Source: an uncultured Pelagibacteraceae bacterium (GTDB lineage Bacteria > Pseudomonadota > Alphaproteobacteria > Pelagibacterales > Pelagibacteraceae). Taken from it: a stretch of 64,000 bases of DNA. A program made the position numbers and the translations under genes. Under the pieces are notes generated by a model that made no database searches, was not told where the DNA came from, and saw only the letters and a list, made by a program, of their open reading frames with translations. Positions 21,087 to 31,037 of the stretch are shown here, piece by piece. Positions within the stretch are counted from its first letter, which is position 1, and each line of letters starts with the position of its first letter. Where the stretch lies: NCBI GenBank assembly GCA_902515185.1, contig CABXTN010000003.1, positions 1-64,000 on the forward strand, given 5' to 3'.

Positions 21087-21668
21087 TTATATTAAATATC
21101 CATCTTTTGTACTTTTTAAGAATTTATCATCATTAAATTTTTCATTAATTTTTTTTCTTAATCTATAGACATGAGTTTCTACTGTATGAGTTTCTAAATT
21201 TTCAGAATAACCCCATACTTCTTTTTGTAAAATTTCAATTTTCTGTGGATATTTTTGATTTGCTAAATATAATATGATTTCAATTTCTCTTTCTGTTAAT
21301 TTTAAATTCTTTTTTTGATTAGATATGACCCTCGAATTTAAATCTACTTTATAATTTTTTACATTAAAATTTGCTTGAGAATTATATTTTTCCTTAAGTA
21401 AACTAATATTTACTTGGTCAATTAATGTCATAATATTAATAGGAAAATCTTTTAAAATAACAAGATTTTTAATATTTAAATTTGAATCGTTAATATTTTC
21501 TTTTGACAATACTATCGAATTTTTTTGGATCTTATTTTCTTTATATTGTTTAAGTAACTCTTCCTTTGCATCATAGTTAATCACTTCAAATTTAAGGAAG
21601 TCTTTAATTTCAAAAAGAATATTATATAAAGTTTTAAAATTTAATATATTAACTTGTGATTTAAACAT
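21087..21668 (-). CDS. Winged-helix (OmpR/PhoB-type) DNA-binding protein with degenerate receiver-like N-terminus
   Basis: C-terminal LKLTEREIEIILYLA...VWGYSENLETHTVETHVYRLRKKI; N-terminus lacks phospho-acceptor motifs. Confidence 0.8.
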   Translation of the reverse strand: MFKSQVNILNFKTLYNILFEIKDFLKFEVINYDAKEELLKQYKENKIQKNSIVLSKENINDSNLNIKNLVILKDFPINIMTLIDQVNISLLKEKYNSQANFNVKNYKVDLNSRVISNQKKNLKLTEREIEIILYLANQKYPQKIEILQKEVWGYSENLETHTVETHVYRLRKKINEKFNDDKFLKSTKDGYLI

Positions 21669-21679
21669 ATAAGTAATTT

Positions 21680-22171
21680 ATGCTAATACGTTTGAAAAAT
21701 AAAGACACATTGATTGCTGATGATTTCAGTTTTCAATGCTCAATTGGTAAAAATCTCATAAGTTCTAAAAAAAAGGAAGGAGATCTTTGTACTCCTAAGG
21801 GCATATTTTCAATCAAACAATTGTTTTATAGAGTAGATAAAATAAAAAAAATTGAAACTTCTATTCAATCTATAAAAATTAAAAAAAATATGGGATGGTG
21901 TAATGATCCCAAACATAAAAAATATAATTCATTAATTAATAATAAAAAAAATATTAAACACGAAAAATTATACAGGACTGATAGAAAATACGATTTACTT
22001 TTAACGATTGATTATAACTTAAAAAAACCAATTCCCTATAAAGGAAGTGCAATTTTTATTCATTTAACTAAAAATTATAAACCAACTGCAGGATGTATTG
22101 CTTTAAAAAAAAACGATATGTTGGTTTTATTAAAATTATTAAAAAAAAATTCAAAAATAAAAATTACTTAA
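21680..22171 (+). CDS. L,D-transpeptidase (YkuD) family protein without signal peptide
   Basis: CTPKGIFSI...IFIHLTKNYKPTAGCIALKKNDM (YkuD catalytic Cys region). Confidence 0.82.
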   Translation: MLIRLKNKDTLIADDFSFQCSIGKNLISSKKKEGDLCTPKGIFSIKQLFYRVDKIKKIETSIQSIKIKKNMGWCNDPKHKKYNSLINNKKNIKHEKLYRTDRKYDLLLTIDYNLKKPIPYKGSAIFIHLTKNYKPTAGCIALKKNDMLVLLKLLKKNSKIKIT

Positions 22172-22812
22172 TACCTCTGACCCATTATTCTGGATCCAAC
22201 CCTAACAAAAGTAGAGGAATTTTTAATTGCCTCCAAATAATCATTTGACATACCCATGCTAAGTTCGTTTAGGTTAATTTTTTTTGATAGAAAACTCATT
22301 TTTTTATAAAAACTTGAAGTATCTTTAATAAAAGGTGGAATACACATTAGTCCAATAATATCTAGATTATATTCCACTTTAAGTCTTTCATAGAAAGTAA
22401 TGAGATCATTAACGTTAATTCCATTTTTTTGAGACTCTTCACCAATATTTACTTGAATAAATAATTTTGGTCTAAAATTTTTTTTGATTTGTTCATTTGC
22501 AATTTTATCAGCTAATTTTATGCTATCTAAACCATGAATATAATCAAATAAAGGTAAACAAAATTTAACCTTGTTGGTTTGAAGTTTGCCTATTAAATGA
22601 AGCTTAATATTCTTATTTTTTTCTTTAATAGTAGTCCACTTCTCCATTGACTCTTGGACTTTATTTTCACCAAAATGATTGTGACCAAACTTTATTAAAG
22701 GTTCAATTTTTTCAATACCAAAAGTTTTGGTGACTACGATTAGCTCACAATTTGAATTGAGTTCTTGAATTTCTTTTTTTATTGATATTAAATTGTTTAT
22801 TGGATTATGCAT
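22168..22812 (-). CDS. yggS: YggS/PROSC-family PLP homeostasis protein
   Basis: LIVVTKTF, FGENKVQE, HLIGKLQTNK, GLMCIPP, LSMGMSNDY. Confidence 0.93.
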   Translation of the reverse strand: MHNPINNLISIKKEIQELNSNCELIVVTKTFGIEKIEPLIKFGHNHFGENKVQESMEKWTTIKEKNKNIKLHLIGKLQTNKVKFCLPLFDYIHGLDSIKLADKIANEQIKKNFRPKLFIQVNIGEESQKNGINVNDLITFYERLKVEYNLDIIGLMCIPPFIKDTSSFYKKMSFLSKKINLNELSMGMSNDYLEAIKNSSTFVRVGSRIMGQRY

Positions 22813-23370
22813 AATTATTACGATATTTATTATTTCATAGATGAATTTAATTTAAAAGAGTTATCAGCTATAAAAAAACAGATAACCGTAATATATAGAA
22901 ATTATAGTCATAAAAATAATTATAATGATATTTTAAAAACAAAGTTTTTTTGCAAAAAAAAGGGATTTAAATTTTTTTTATCTAATAATATTAGATTGGC
23001 CATGAGGCTCGATTTAGATGGTGTATATTTACCCGCCTTCAATAAAAAACTAAACTATTTAAATATTTCAAAAAAAAAAAGATTTTCGATAATAGGGTCT
23101 GCACATAATTTAATAGAAATTAGAATAAAAGAATCTCAAAAATGTCAAAAAATTTTTATTAGTCCGCTATTCAAAAATGAAAAAAGTAAAAAGTTTCTCG
23201 GTGTAATTAGGTTTAATTTATTAGCTAATAATACCAAAAAAAGTATTGTCTGCCTAGGAGGTATTCAGTCTAAAAATTTAAGAAAAGTTCGTCTTACAAA
23301 ATCGATTGGTATTGCATCTATATCTTGGATAAAAAAAAACGGCCTAAACAAAAATTTAGGCCGTTTTTAA
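22807..23370 (+). CDS. Divergent thiamine-phosphate synthase/TenI-fold protein
   Basis: DGVYLPAF, IIGSAHNLIEI, KIFISPLFKNEKSKKFLG, VCLGGI match ThiE/TenI barrel landmarks. Confidence 0.7.
   Translation: MHNYYDIYYFIDEFNLKELSAIKKQITVIYRNYSHKNNYNDILKTKFFCKKKGFKFFLSNNIRLAMRLDLDGVYLPAFNKKLNYLNISKKKRFSIIGSAHNLIEIRIKESQKCQKIFISPLFKNEKSKKFLGVIRFNLLANNTKKSIVCLGGIQSKNLRKVRLTKSIGIASISWIKKNGLNKNLGRF
23335..23368. terminator. Bidirectional intrinsic terminator overlapping the 3' end of the ThiE-like ORF
   Basis: aaaaacggcctaaa-caaaaa-tttaggccgttttt: 14-bp perfect stem, 6-nt loop, T-runs on both strands; between convergent ThiE-like gene and porin. Confidence 0.88.
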
Positions 23371-23390
23371 ATTATATTCTATCGAAATAA

Positions 23391-24473
23391 TTAGAATGCA
23401 AAATTAACTGCTAATTCTGTTACTTCGTCAGAAGCTGCATCTGAGTCCCAACCTGGATTATCAGTGTCAGTCATGTAACCTGCAACTTTCATTGATCCCA
23501 TAGTGTATGCGAACTGAATTGAAGTAGACTTCATTTCAACATCAGAAATTGCAGTTGATGCATTGTCCTGTGCGTCGTAAGTCTCTTTCAATTGTCCCCA
23601 AGAAACTGAGAAGTTATCATTCACGTTTGCTGCGATAGATAGTTTCTCAAATTCAAAGATACCACCAGCTGCTGCTAAAGTTTTAGCTGCTGTTGCTGCT
23701 GTTGCTGCTGCTGCAACACCCATGTCAGCTCCACCAGTTTGGTAACCAATAGATACTGGACCTGCAGAGTAGCTAACATGCCAAGTAGCATCGAAAGCAT
23801 CACCTGAAGGTGAACCTGAAGCACTTGCGTTCTCAACTGAATTCTCAGCTGTTCTTTCGTTAGCATAAGCACCTGCAGAGATAGATCCCATTGATAGTTT
23901 AACACCAAGACCTTGTCCTGATGACCATTTAGATGATGAACCATCTACAGCACCGTCTGTAATTGCAACGTCTGAAGCTTCTGGAGCGTACTCAGCCATA
24001 ATTGTTGCAGACACACCCATCATATCAATTGATGGAGATGTATACATAATTTGACCATTGTCCATTGTAGATCCTAAGCTGTCAATAACAGTAGTAGTCG
24101 CCATACCGTCGTGGTTTTCTTCGTAAGCTCTAGGCGTTACGTCGTCAAATGCTTGACCAACACCACCGTAACCGTTACCAACAAGAATTGTACCCATTGA
24201 TCCCATAGTTAGTGAAGTCCAAGAAGATGAAAGAGTAGCGCTTTCAGTTAATAGTAAGCTACCAGTAGTAGTCCAACCATTGTCTAGTTCTCCGCTTACA
24301 ACCATATTAAAATCAGCCTCATAACCGATACCATCAGTTGTTTGAGTTCCAATTTCTTCAGATGACCAAGTGTAACCAACATTACCAGTTAAACTTGCAT
24401 CAGCTGCGATTGCTGAACTTGCAACTAAAGATGTTCCTAAAGCTGTAAGTCCGATTTTTCTAAGTTTATTCAT
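23391..24473 (-). CDS. Outer-membrane porin (beta-barrel)
   Basis: Signal peptide MNKLRKIGLTALGTSLVASSAIAA; C-terminal phenylalanine (VNFAF*); strong Shine-Dalgarno AAAGGAG upstream of ATG at 24473; ORF track start 24500 is upstream of the SD. Confidence 0.9.
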   Translation of the reverse strand: MNKLRKIGLTALGTSLVASSAIAADASLTGNVGYTWSSEEIGTQTTDGIGYEADFNMVVSGELDNGWTTTGSLLLTESATLSSSWTSLTMGSMGTILVGNGYGGVGQAFDDVTPRAYEENHDGMATTTVIDSLGSTMDNGQIMYTSPSIDMMGVSATIMAEYAPEASDVAITDGAVDGSSSKWSSGQGLGVKLSMGSISAGAYANERTAENSVENASASGSPSGDAFDATWHVSYSAGPVSIGYQTGGADMGVAAAATAATAAKTLAAAGGIFEFEKLSIAANVNDNFSVSWGQLKETYDAQDNASTAISDVEMKSTSIQFAYTMGSMKVAGYMTDTDNPGWDSDAASDEVTELAVNFAF

Positions 24474-24722
24474 ATTAACTCCTTTGTTTAAATTATTCAT
24501 ATATGAATGGACGTTTTATAAACCCAATTAATGTACAATGTTCTAAAAAGTAACAAAAAATCACGTTTTTTGTACAACTGTTGCAATTTTACAACAAAAA
24601 ATTGCTTAATTTTCTGTATTTTTTGTACTTAAAAATTATTATCTAAAAAACTATAAAATAACTAATTAATAAGTGTTTTTTTCAATTTAGAAGTTAAAAA
24701 CCATAATTATAATTTATTACAA

Positions 24723-25298
24723 ATGCAAAAAAAAATCTCAATTTGTTTACTCACATTTTTACTTTTTTTAAATAACTGCGGTGGAAGGGATATGTTTACA
24801 TTTCCCTCTTCTAAAGATGTTCCTGTTGACTCATCTAAAAGAGTTGAAAAAAATATAGAGGAAGGCAGAGGTTTTTCACTTGGAAACTCTGGTAATCAAG
24901 GTGGAGTATTTGATTTTGCTTCATCAAATGAAATGTGGAGATCATCAATTGAAGTTTTAGATTTTGTTAGTTTTACTAACGCAAGTTATTCGGGTGGTAT
25001 TATAATTACTGACTGGTTTTCAGGAAATACAGAAAATGATGGAACGAATTCAAGAGAATTAAAAATTACAGTAAGATTCTTTAGCAATGAAGTAAGGGCA
25101 GATGGAATTAAAGTCACTTTACATGAAAAAATATGCAGCTCATCAAGCCAGAGTGACTGTAAAATTCAAAAAATCCAGTCGGAAATAACTAATCAAATTA
25201 AATTAGCAATCCTTAAAAAAGCTTCAATTTACCAAAAGGAAAGTGAAAAAAATTCAAAAAACAAAAAGAAAAATAAAAGAAAAGCTTTTAATAAATAA
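24723..25298 (+). CDS. DUF3576-type lipoprotein
   Basis: Lipoprotein signal LLFLNNCGG; VDSSKRVEKNIEEGRGFSL and WRSSIEVLDFVSFTNASYSGGIIITDW; adjacent to leuS. Confidence 0.8.
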   Translation: MQKKISICLLTFLLFLNNCGGRDMFTFPSSKDVPVDSSKRVEKNIEEGRGFSLGNSGNQGGVFDFASSNEMWRSSIEVLDFVSFTNASYSGGIIITDWFSGNTENDGTNSRELKITVRFFSNEVRADGIKVTLHEKICSSSSQSDCKIQKIQSEITNQIKLAILKKASIYQKESEKNSKNKKKNKRKAFNK

Positions 25299-25337
25299 AA
25301 TTGATAAGATTTAAGTTTAGTTTTTTCTTCAAAAAAA

Positions 25338-27890
25338 ATGGAAAGATATAATTTTAAAACTATAGAAAAAAAATGGCAAAAATACTGGGATGAAAAAAGA
25401 TCCTTTAAGGCAGAGGTTGATTTAAATAAAGAAAAATTTTACTGCTTAGAAATGTTCCCTTATCCATCGGGCAAAATACACATGGGACATGTAAGAAATT
25501 ACACCATTGGAGATGTGCTTTCTAGATATAAGTTTATGCAGGGTTTTAATGTTCTACATCCAATGGGCTGGGACTCATTTGGTATGCCAGCTGAAAATGC
25601 TGCAAGAGAAAATAATTTACACCCTAAAGATTGGACTGAAAAGAATATTTCTGTAATGAAAGAACAGTTAAAAAAACTTGGTCTTTCTATTGATTGGGAT
25701 AGAGAAATTTCCACATGTTCTAAAGAATATTATAAACACCAACAACTTTTTTTTATTGAAATGTATAAAAAAGACCTAGTTTATAGAAAAGAAAATTATG
25801 TTAACTGGGACCCAGTGGATGAAACCGTTTTAGCTAATGAACAAGTAATAGATGGAAAGGGCTGGAGATCTGGAGCTGTTGTTGAAAGAAAAAAATTGAA
25901 CCAATGGTTTTTTAATATCTCTAAATTTTCAGAAGAGTTGTTGAAAGGTTTGGATAATTTAGAAAATTGGCCAAATAAAGTGAAAGTTATGCAGAAGAAT
26001 TGGATAGGCAAGTCTTTTGGATGTGAAATTGATTTTAATATTGAAGGTAATTCAACAGTAAAGAATATAAAATGCTTTACTACTCGTCCTGATACACTGT
26101 TTGGTTTTTCTTTTTTAGCAGTATCGGTAGATCATCCTATATCAGAACTTTTTAAAAATAATAAAGATTTTATTAATTTTAAAAATGAATGTTCAAAAAC
26201 TGGAACAACGGAAGAGTCAATTGCTCAAGGTGAAAAAATTGGTTTTCAAACAAATCTTAAAGCTATAAACCCGTTTAATACAAGTCAAAAAGTGCCTGTT
26301 TATTTTGCAAATTTTGTTTTAATGGATTATGGATTTGGCGCTGTTTTTGGATGTCCCGCCCATGATCAAAGGGATCTTGACTTCGCGATAAAATATAAAA
26401 TTCCTTTCAAAACTGTAGTAAAGCCATTGCAAGAAGATGATAAATTTGATGTTGACGATACTGCTTTTACAAGACCTGGAATAATTTTTAACTCAGAATT
26501 TTTAAATGGTTTAAGAGCTCCTGAAGAATCTATTGTAAAAACCATAGAGATTTTAGAAGAAAAAAAATTAGGAAAAAAAAAAATTAATTTTAGACTAAAA
26601 GATTGGGGCATTTCTAGGCAAAGATACTGGGGATGTCCAATTCCTATAGCCTATAATACAAAAGGTGAGGCTTTAACAATACCACCAGAAAATTTGCCAG
26701 TTGAACTGCCAGAAAAAATAAATCTGAATGAAAAAGGGAATCCTTTAGATAAAGTTGATAAATGGAGATCGATCAAAATTAATGGTCAAGAATGCATTAG
26801 AGAAACTGATACTTTGGATACATTTGTGGACTCATCCTGGTATTTTTTGAGATTCTGTTCCCCAAAGAATGAAAAATATGGTTTTACAGATAATGAAATT
26901 AAATATTGGATGCCTGTTGATCAATACATAGGAGGGGTCGAGCACGCAATTTTACATTTACTATATTCAAGGTTTTTTATGCATGCATTGAGTTATCAAA
27001 ATAATAAATTTGATTTAACGGAACCGTTTCAAAGTCTTTTTACTCAAGGTATGGTTTGTCATGAAACTTACCAAGATGAAAATAAAAAATGGTTTTCACC
27101 TGACGAGGTTGAAACAAAAGATGGTAAAAATTTTTACTTAAAAGGTAATCCAAAAATAAAAATTTTTGTTGGTCAGTCAGAGTCTATGTCTAAATCAAAA
27201 AAAAATACAATCGATCCTGAAGAAATGATAAAAAATTATGGTGCAGATGCTGTAAGACTTTTTATTTTGTCTGATAGTCCACCTGAAAAAGATGTTCAAT
27301 GGTCTGAACAAGGAATGATTGCTTCTTATAAATTTATTCAAAAATTTTGGCTTTTACATAATAAAATTTTAGAAAAAATTAAACTATCATCTGAAAAACA
27401 GAAAAATAATGATAATTTAAATTTAGAAAAATTTACTAATCAATTAATAAATAAACTAAACAACCATCTATCTAAATTTAATTATAATGTAATTATAGCA
27501 AATATGCATGAAACATATAATTTTCTAATCAAAATAGTTGATAAAGATATTGAGAAAAGTGTTTTATTAAATAATTATAAAAAAATACTTGCAATCTTCT
27601 CACCTGTGATACCACATATAATTTTTGAATGCCTCCAAAGTCTAAATTTAGAAGTCTTTCAGAGTTGGCCAAAAATAGATAACAAGATGCTAGAGGTGGA
27701 GTCTATCGATTATGTTGTACAATTTGCTGGAAAAAAGAAAGGTACTATTAGGGCTCCTAAGGATATAAATGAAAAAACATTAATGGAACTTCTTTTAAAA
27801 GACGATAAAATCAAAAAAAATTTAACTGAAAAAAAAATTAATAAAACATTTTTTGTTAAAAATAGGTTAATAAATATTTTATTAAAATGA
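25338..27890 (+). CDS. leuS: Leucyl-tRNA synthetase
   Basis: [33 protein letters not shown]; 850 aa. Confidence 0.98.
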   Translation: MERYNFKTIEKKWQKYWDEKRSFKAEVDLNKEKFYCLEMFPYPSGKIHMGHVRNYTIGDVLSRYKFMQGFNVLHPMGWDSFGMPAENAARENNLHPKDWTEKNISVMKEQLKKLGLSIDWDREISTCSKEYYKHQQLFFIEMYKKDLVYRKENYVNWDPVDETVLANEQVIDGKGWRSGAVVERKKLNQWFFNISKFSEELLKGLDNLENWPNKVKVMQKNWIGKSFGCEIDFNIEGNSTVKNIKCFTTRPDTLFGFSFLAVSVDHPISELFKNNKDFINFKNECSKTGTTEESIAQGEKIGFQTNLKAINPFNTSQKVPVYFANFVLMDYGFGAVFGCPAHDQRDLDFAIKYKIPFKTVVKPLQEDDKFDVDDTAFTRPGIIFNSEFLNGLRAPEESIVKTIEILEEKKLGKKKINFRLKDWGISRQRYWGCPIPIAYNTKGEALTIPPENLPVELPEKINLNEKGNPLDKVDKWRSIKINGQECIRETDTLDTFVDSSWYFLRFCSPKNEKYGFTDNEIKYWMPVDQYIGGVEHAILHLLYSRFFMHALSYQNNKFDLTEPFQSLFTQGMVCHETYQDENKKWFSPDEVETKDGKNFYLKGNPKIKIFVGQSESMSKSKKNTIDPEEMIKNYGADAVRLFILSDSPPEKDVQWSEQGMIASYKFIQKFWLLHNKILEKIKLSSEKQKNNDNLNLEKFTNQLINKLNNHLSKFNYNVIIANMHETYNFLIKIVDKDIEKSVLLNNYKKILAIFSPVIPHIIFECLQSLNLEVFQSWPKIDNKMLEVESIDYVVQFAGKKKGTIRAPKDINEKTLMELLLKDDKIKKNLTEKKINKTFFVKNRLINILLK

Positions 27891-28420
27891 TTTATAGAAT
27901 AATAATAATTCCTCTTCTAATAACTTTTTTAAATCAATGCGGATATCAAACGATTTATTCGGATCAAAATATTAATTTTCATATATCAGAAATATTAATT
28001 CAAGGTGATTTAGAAATTGGAAGACAAATAAAAAGAAGACTCAGTTCATTTGAAAAAACTGAAAAATCTGGTGAAATATTTAAAATTAAAATTAACTCAG
28101 TAGTAGATAAAAAAATATCTTCAAAAGATAAGGAAGGAAATCCTAAAACGTTTACTTTAAGCGTTTTTATAACGATGACAACCATTGATCAGAATAATTC
28201 TGAAGAGAATATAAAATTTTCTGAAAGCATTAATTATAATAATGATAATGATAAATTTAGTTTAAAAAGATATGAAAACTCCTCACAAGAAAATTTAACA
28301 GAAAATATTATTGAAGATATACTGGTTTATCTTCAAAATATTTCATCTCAAACAAAATCAAATGCGATTTTGACTGGAAGTATTGGTTTTACAAATAAAT
28401 CCATAAAGAATGATAATTAA
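27887..28420 (+). CDS. lptE: LPS-assembly lipoprotein LptE-like
   Basis: Lipobox-like [11 protein letters not shown]; synteny leuS-lptE-holA. Confidence 0.82.
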   Translation: MIYRIIIIPLLITFLNQCGYQTIYSDQNINFHISEILIQGDLEIGRQIKRRLSSFEKTEKSGEIFKIKINSVVDKKISSKDKEGNPKTFTLSVFITMTTIDQNNSEENIKFSESINYNNDNDKFSLKRYENSSQENLTENIIEDILVYLQNISSQTKSNAILTGSIGFTNKSIKNDN

Positions 28421-29399
28421 AACTTTTCAAATCGGTAAGTTAAAAGAAATAAAATCTAATTTTTACCTATTTTATGGTGAAAATGAAGGATTTAAAAACC
28501 AAGTTATAAGTCAAATAACTGCAAAATCTGAAACTAAAATTTTAAGATATGAAGAGAACGAAATCTTAAAAAATGCTGATAATTTTTATTCAGAAATTAA
28601 TAACAAATCTTTTTTCGAAAATGATAAGACTATAATTATATCAAGATCTTCGGATAAAATTTTAAAAATTATAGAAGATATTGTTGATAAAAATTTAGAA
28701 AGTATCAAAGTTATTATTAATTCAAAAACTCTAGATAAAAAATCAAAATTGAGAAGTGTATTTGAAAAACACAAAAAATTAATTTGCATACCATTTTATG
28801 AAGATGATAACTTAACTCTTAGCAAAATCGCAAATAATTTTTTTAAAAATAAAAATATTCCAATTTCACAAGAAAATATAAATCTCATAGTTGAAAGGTG
28901 TAGAGGTGACAGAAATAATTTAACTAATGAACTATCCAAAATTGATAATTTTTCTTCAAGAAGTAAAAAAATATCCTATGATGACATTTTAAAACTCACT
29001 AACCTGGCAGAAAACTTTACATATTCTGAATTAAGTGATCATTGCCTGAATAAAAATTTAAAGAAAATAATAAATATATTAAATGAAAATAATTATGCAC
29101 AGGAAGACTGTATAGCTATAATTAGAACACTACTTTTAAAAGTAAAGCGTCTTGTAAAATTAAAAGAAGAAAATATCCAAGAAAATAATATTGATAATAT
29201 AATAAGTAATTACAAACCTCCAATTTTTTGGAAAGAGAAAGAAATTGTTAAATCTCAAATGAAAATTTGGACTTTAGATAAAGCAAGACAATTAATGTTT
29301 CTTTTAAATGATATTGAATTTTTGTTAAAAACAAAAAATGAAAGTGCAGTTAATATTCTTTATGATTTTATTTTAACACAAGCAAAACCTAGTAGTTAG
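28410..29399 (+). CDS. holA: DNA polymerase III subunit delta
   Basis: NFYLFYGENEGFKNQVI; synteny with leuS-lptE; HolA length. Confidence 0.88.
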   Translation: MIIKTFQIGKLKEIKSNFYLFYGENEGFKNQVISQITAKSETKILRYEENEILKNADNFYSEINNKSFFENDKTIIISRSSDKILKIIEDIVDKNLESIKVIINSKTLDKKSKLRSVFEKHKKLICIPFYEDDNLTLSKIANNFFKNKNIPISQENINLIVERCRGDRNNLTNELSKIDNFSSRSKKISYDDILKLTNLAENFTYSELSDHCLNKNLKKIINILNENNYAQEDCIAIIRTLLLKVKRLVKLKEENIQENNIDNIISNYKPPIFWKEKEIVKSQMKIWTLDKARQLMFLLNDIEFLLKTKNESAVNILYDFILTQAKPSS

Positions 29400-30237
29400 A
29401 TTTAAGAACCTCTATAATTCTATTTAACTGATCTAAATCCTTATATTCAAAAGAAATTATACCTCTATTATTTTTTTTATTATTTATAGAGACTTTTATT
29501 CCTAACTTACTTTTGAGAATGTTTTCTAAATCGTTAATATCGGCAGACTTAGAAGAAATTATTCCCTTACGTGGTGTTTTAAATAATCTAACTAAGTTTT
29601 CAGCTTGTCTGACTGATAGTTTTTTATTAATTATTTTTTTTGCCAACAAGAAGGAATTATTTAAACCAACTAGTATTTTTGCATGTCCTTGTGATAACTT
29701 ATTCGTCTCTATAAGCTCTATTACATTTTCTGGAAGAGATAATAGCCTTAAACAATTTGCTATGTGAGCTCTACTTTTACCTATGAATTTAGCAACCTTA
29801 TCTTGATCATATCCAAAATCGTTCATTAATTTTTTATAGCCTTTTGCCTCCTCTATTGGATTTAAATCATGCCGTTGAACGTTCTCAACAATTGCAAACT
29901 CAAGCGATTTTAAATCGTCAGCCTCAATGATAACTACAGGAATTTCATTGAGACCTGCTTTTTGTGAAGCAAGCCACCTTCTTTCACCAGCTACAATCTC
30001 AAACTTATTATTATCATTTTGGGATTTTCTTACAATTATTGGCTGGACTACACCTCTTTCTTTAATAGAATTTGTTAAATCATCTAAATATTCTTTATCA
30101 AAGTTTTTTCTTGGTTGTAATTTACTTCGTACGATATCACTAATTGAAAGTTTATTTTTAGTGGACGTATTTTTAACATCACCAATTAAAGATGACAAAC
30201 CTCTTCCCAATCCTTTTTTTGACTTAAATGGATTCAT
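29389..30237 (-). CDS. parB: Chromosome partitioning protein ParB
   Basis: KKGLGRGLSSLIGD, LQPRKNFD, VAGERRWLASQKAG, ENVQRHDLNPIEEA, KSRAHIANCLRLL. Confidence 0.97.
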   Translation of the reverse strand: MNPFKSKKGLGRGLSSLIGDVKNTSTKNKLSISDIVRSKLQPRKNFDKEYLDDLTNSIKERGVVQPIIVRKSQNDNNKFEIVAGERRWLASQKAGLNEIPVVIIEADDLKSLEFAIVENVQRHDLNPIEEAKGYKKLMNDFGYDQDKVAKFIGKSRAHIANCLRLLSLPENVIELIETNKLSQGHAKILVGLNNSFLLAKKIINKKLSVRQAENLVRLFKTPRKGIISSKSADINDLENILKSKLGIKVSINNKKNNRGIISFEYKDLDQLNRIIEVLKSNY

Positions 30238-31037
30238 TATGCTGCACTCTCGAATTTATTATCCTGATCAAGAAATTCTTCCGTAAATAAAAAATATGAT
30301 TTACTACCTAAACAAGTTTTATCATATATTAAAACTGGAATCCCATGTGAGGGTGCCTCTGACAGCCTTACATTTCTTGGAACAATAGTTTGATAAACTT
30401 TATCTTTAAAATAGTCTCTTGCTTCCTTTTCTACCTGAGCTGAAAGTTTGTTCCTCTTATCAAACATAGTTAATAAAATTCCTCTAATTGAAAGCTCTGG
30501 ATTTAGATTGCTTTTTATACGTTCAATTGTCTTAATTAGTTGGGTTATGCCCTCTAAAGCGAAAAACTCTGTCTGCAGAGGCACTATTAATGAGTTAGAT
30601 GCAACTAATGCCATAACGGTGAGTAAACTGAGAGAAGGTGGGCAGTCAATGAGTATATGCGAATAATCTGCTCTAGAATCATTTAAATATGCGGTTAATT
30701 GATCCTTCAAGATAAATGCTCTTCTGCTATCTCCTGCAGTCTCTACTTCCAAACCTGAGAGATCAACGTTTGAGGTAATAATTTCTAGATTTTCAAAATT
30801 TGTTTTCTTAATTACGTCAGATATATTTTTTGAACCATTGAGTACGCTATAAATTGTATCCTCAGAACTTTCAATATTTGACAAGCCTAGTCCAGTAGTT
30901 GCGTTACCTTGTGGGTCAAGATCTATTACTAAAATTTTTTTTTTCTGAAGCGACAATCCTGCTGCTAAATTAATTACAGTAGTGGTTTTGCCAACCCCAC
31001 CCTTTTGATTAATTACAGAAATTATTTTTGTCTTCAT
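30237..31037 (-). CDS. parA: Chromosome partitioning ATPase ParA
   Basis: INQKGGVGKTTTVINLAAGL, DLDPQGNATTGLG. Confidence 0.97.
   Translation of the reverse strand: MKTKIISVINQKGGVGKTTTVINLAAGLSLQKKKILVIDLDPQGNATTGLGLSNIESSEDTIYSVLNGSKNISDVIKKTNFENLEIITSNVDLSGLEVETAGDSRRAFILKDQLTAYLNDSRADYSHILIDCPPSLSLLTVMALVASNSLIVPLQTEFFALEGITQLIKTIERIKSNLNPELSIRGILLTMFDKRNKLSAQVEKEARDYFKDKVYQTIVPRNVRLSEAPSHGIPVLIYDKTCLGSKSYFLFTEEFLDQDNKFESAA

Noticed and set aside
23675-23944. 89-aa Gln/Leu-rich minus-strand ORF
   Set aside because: Alternative-frame artefact of the porin coding sequence and its GCT repeat.
24500-24722. Riboswitch in the porin/lipoprotein intergenic region
   Set aside because: I could not recognise any conserved riboswitch core; only palindromes suggesting protein binding were seen.
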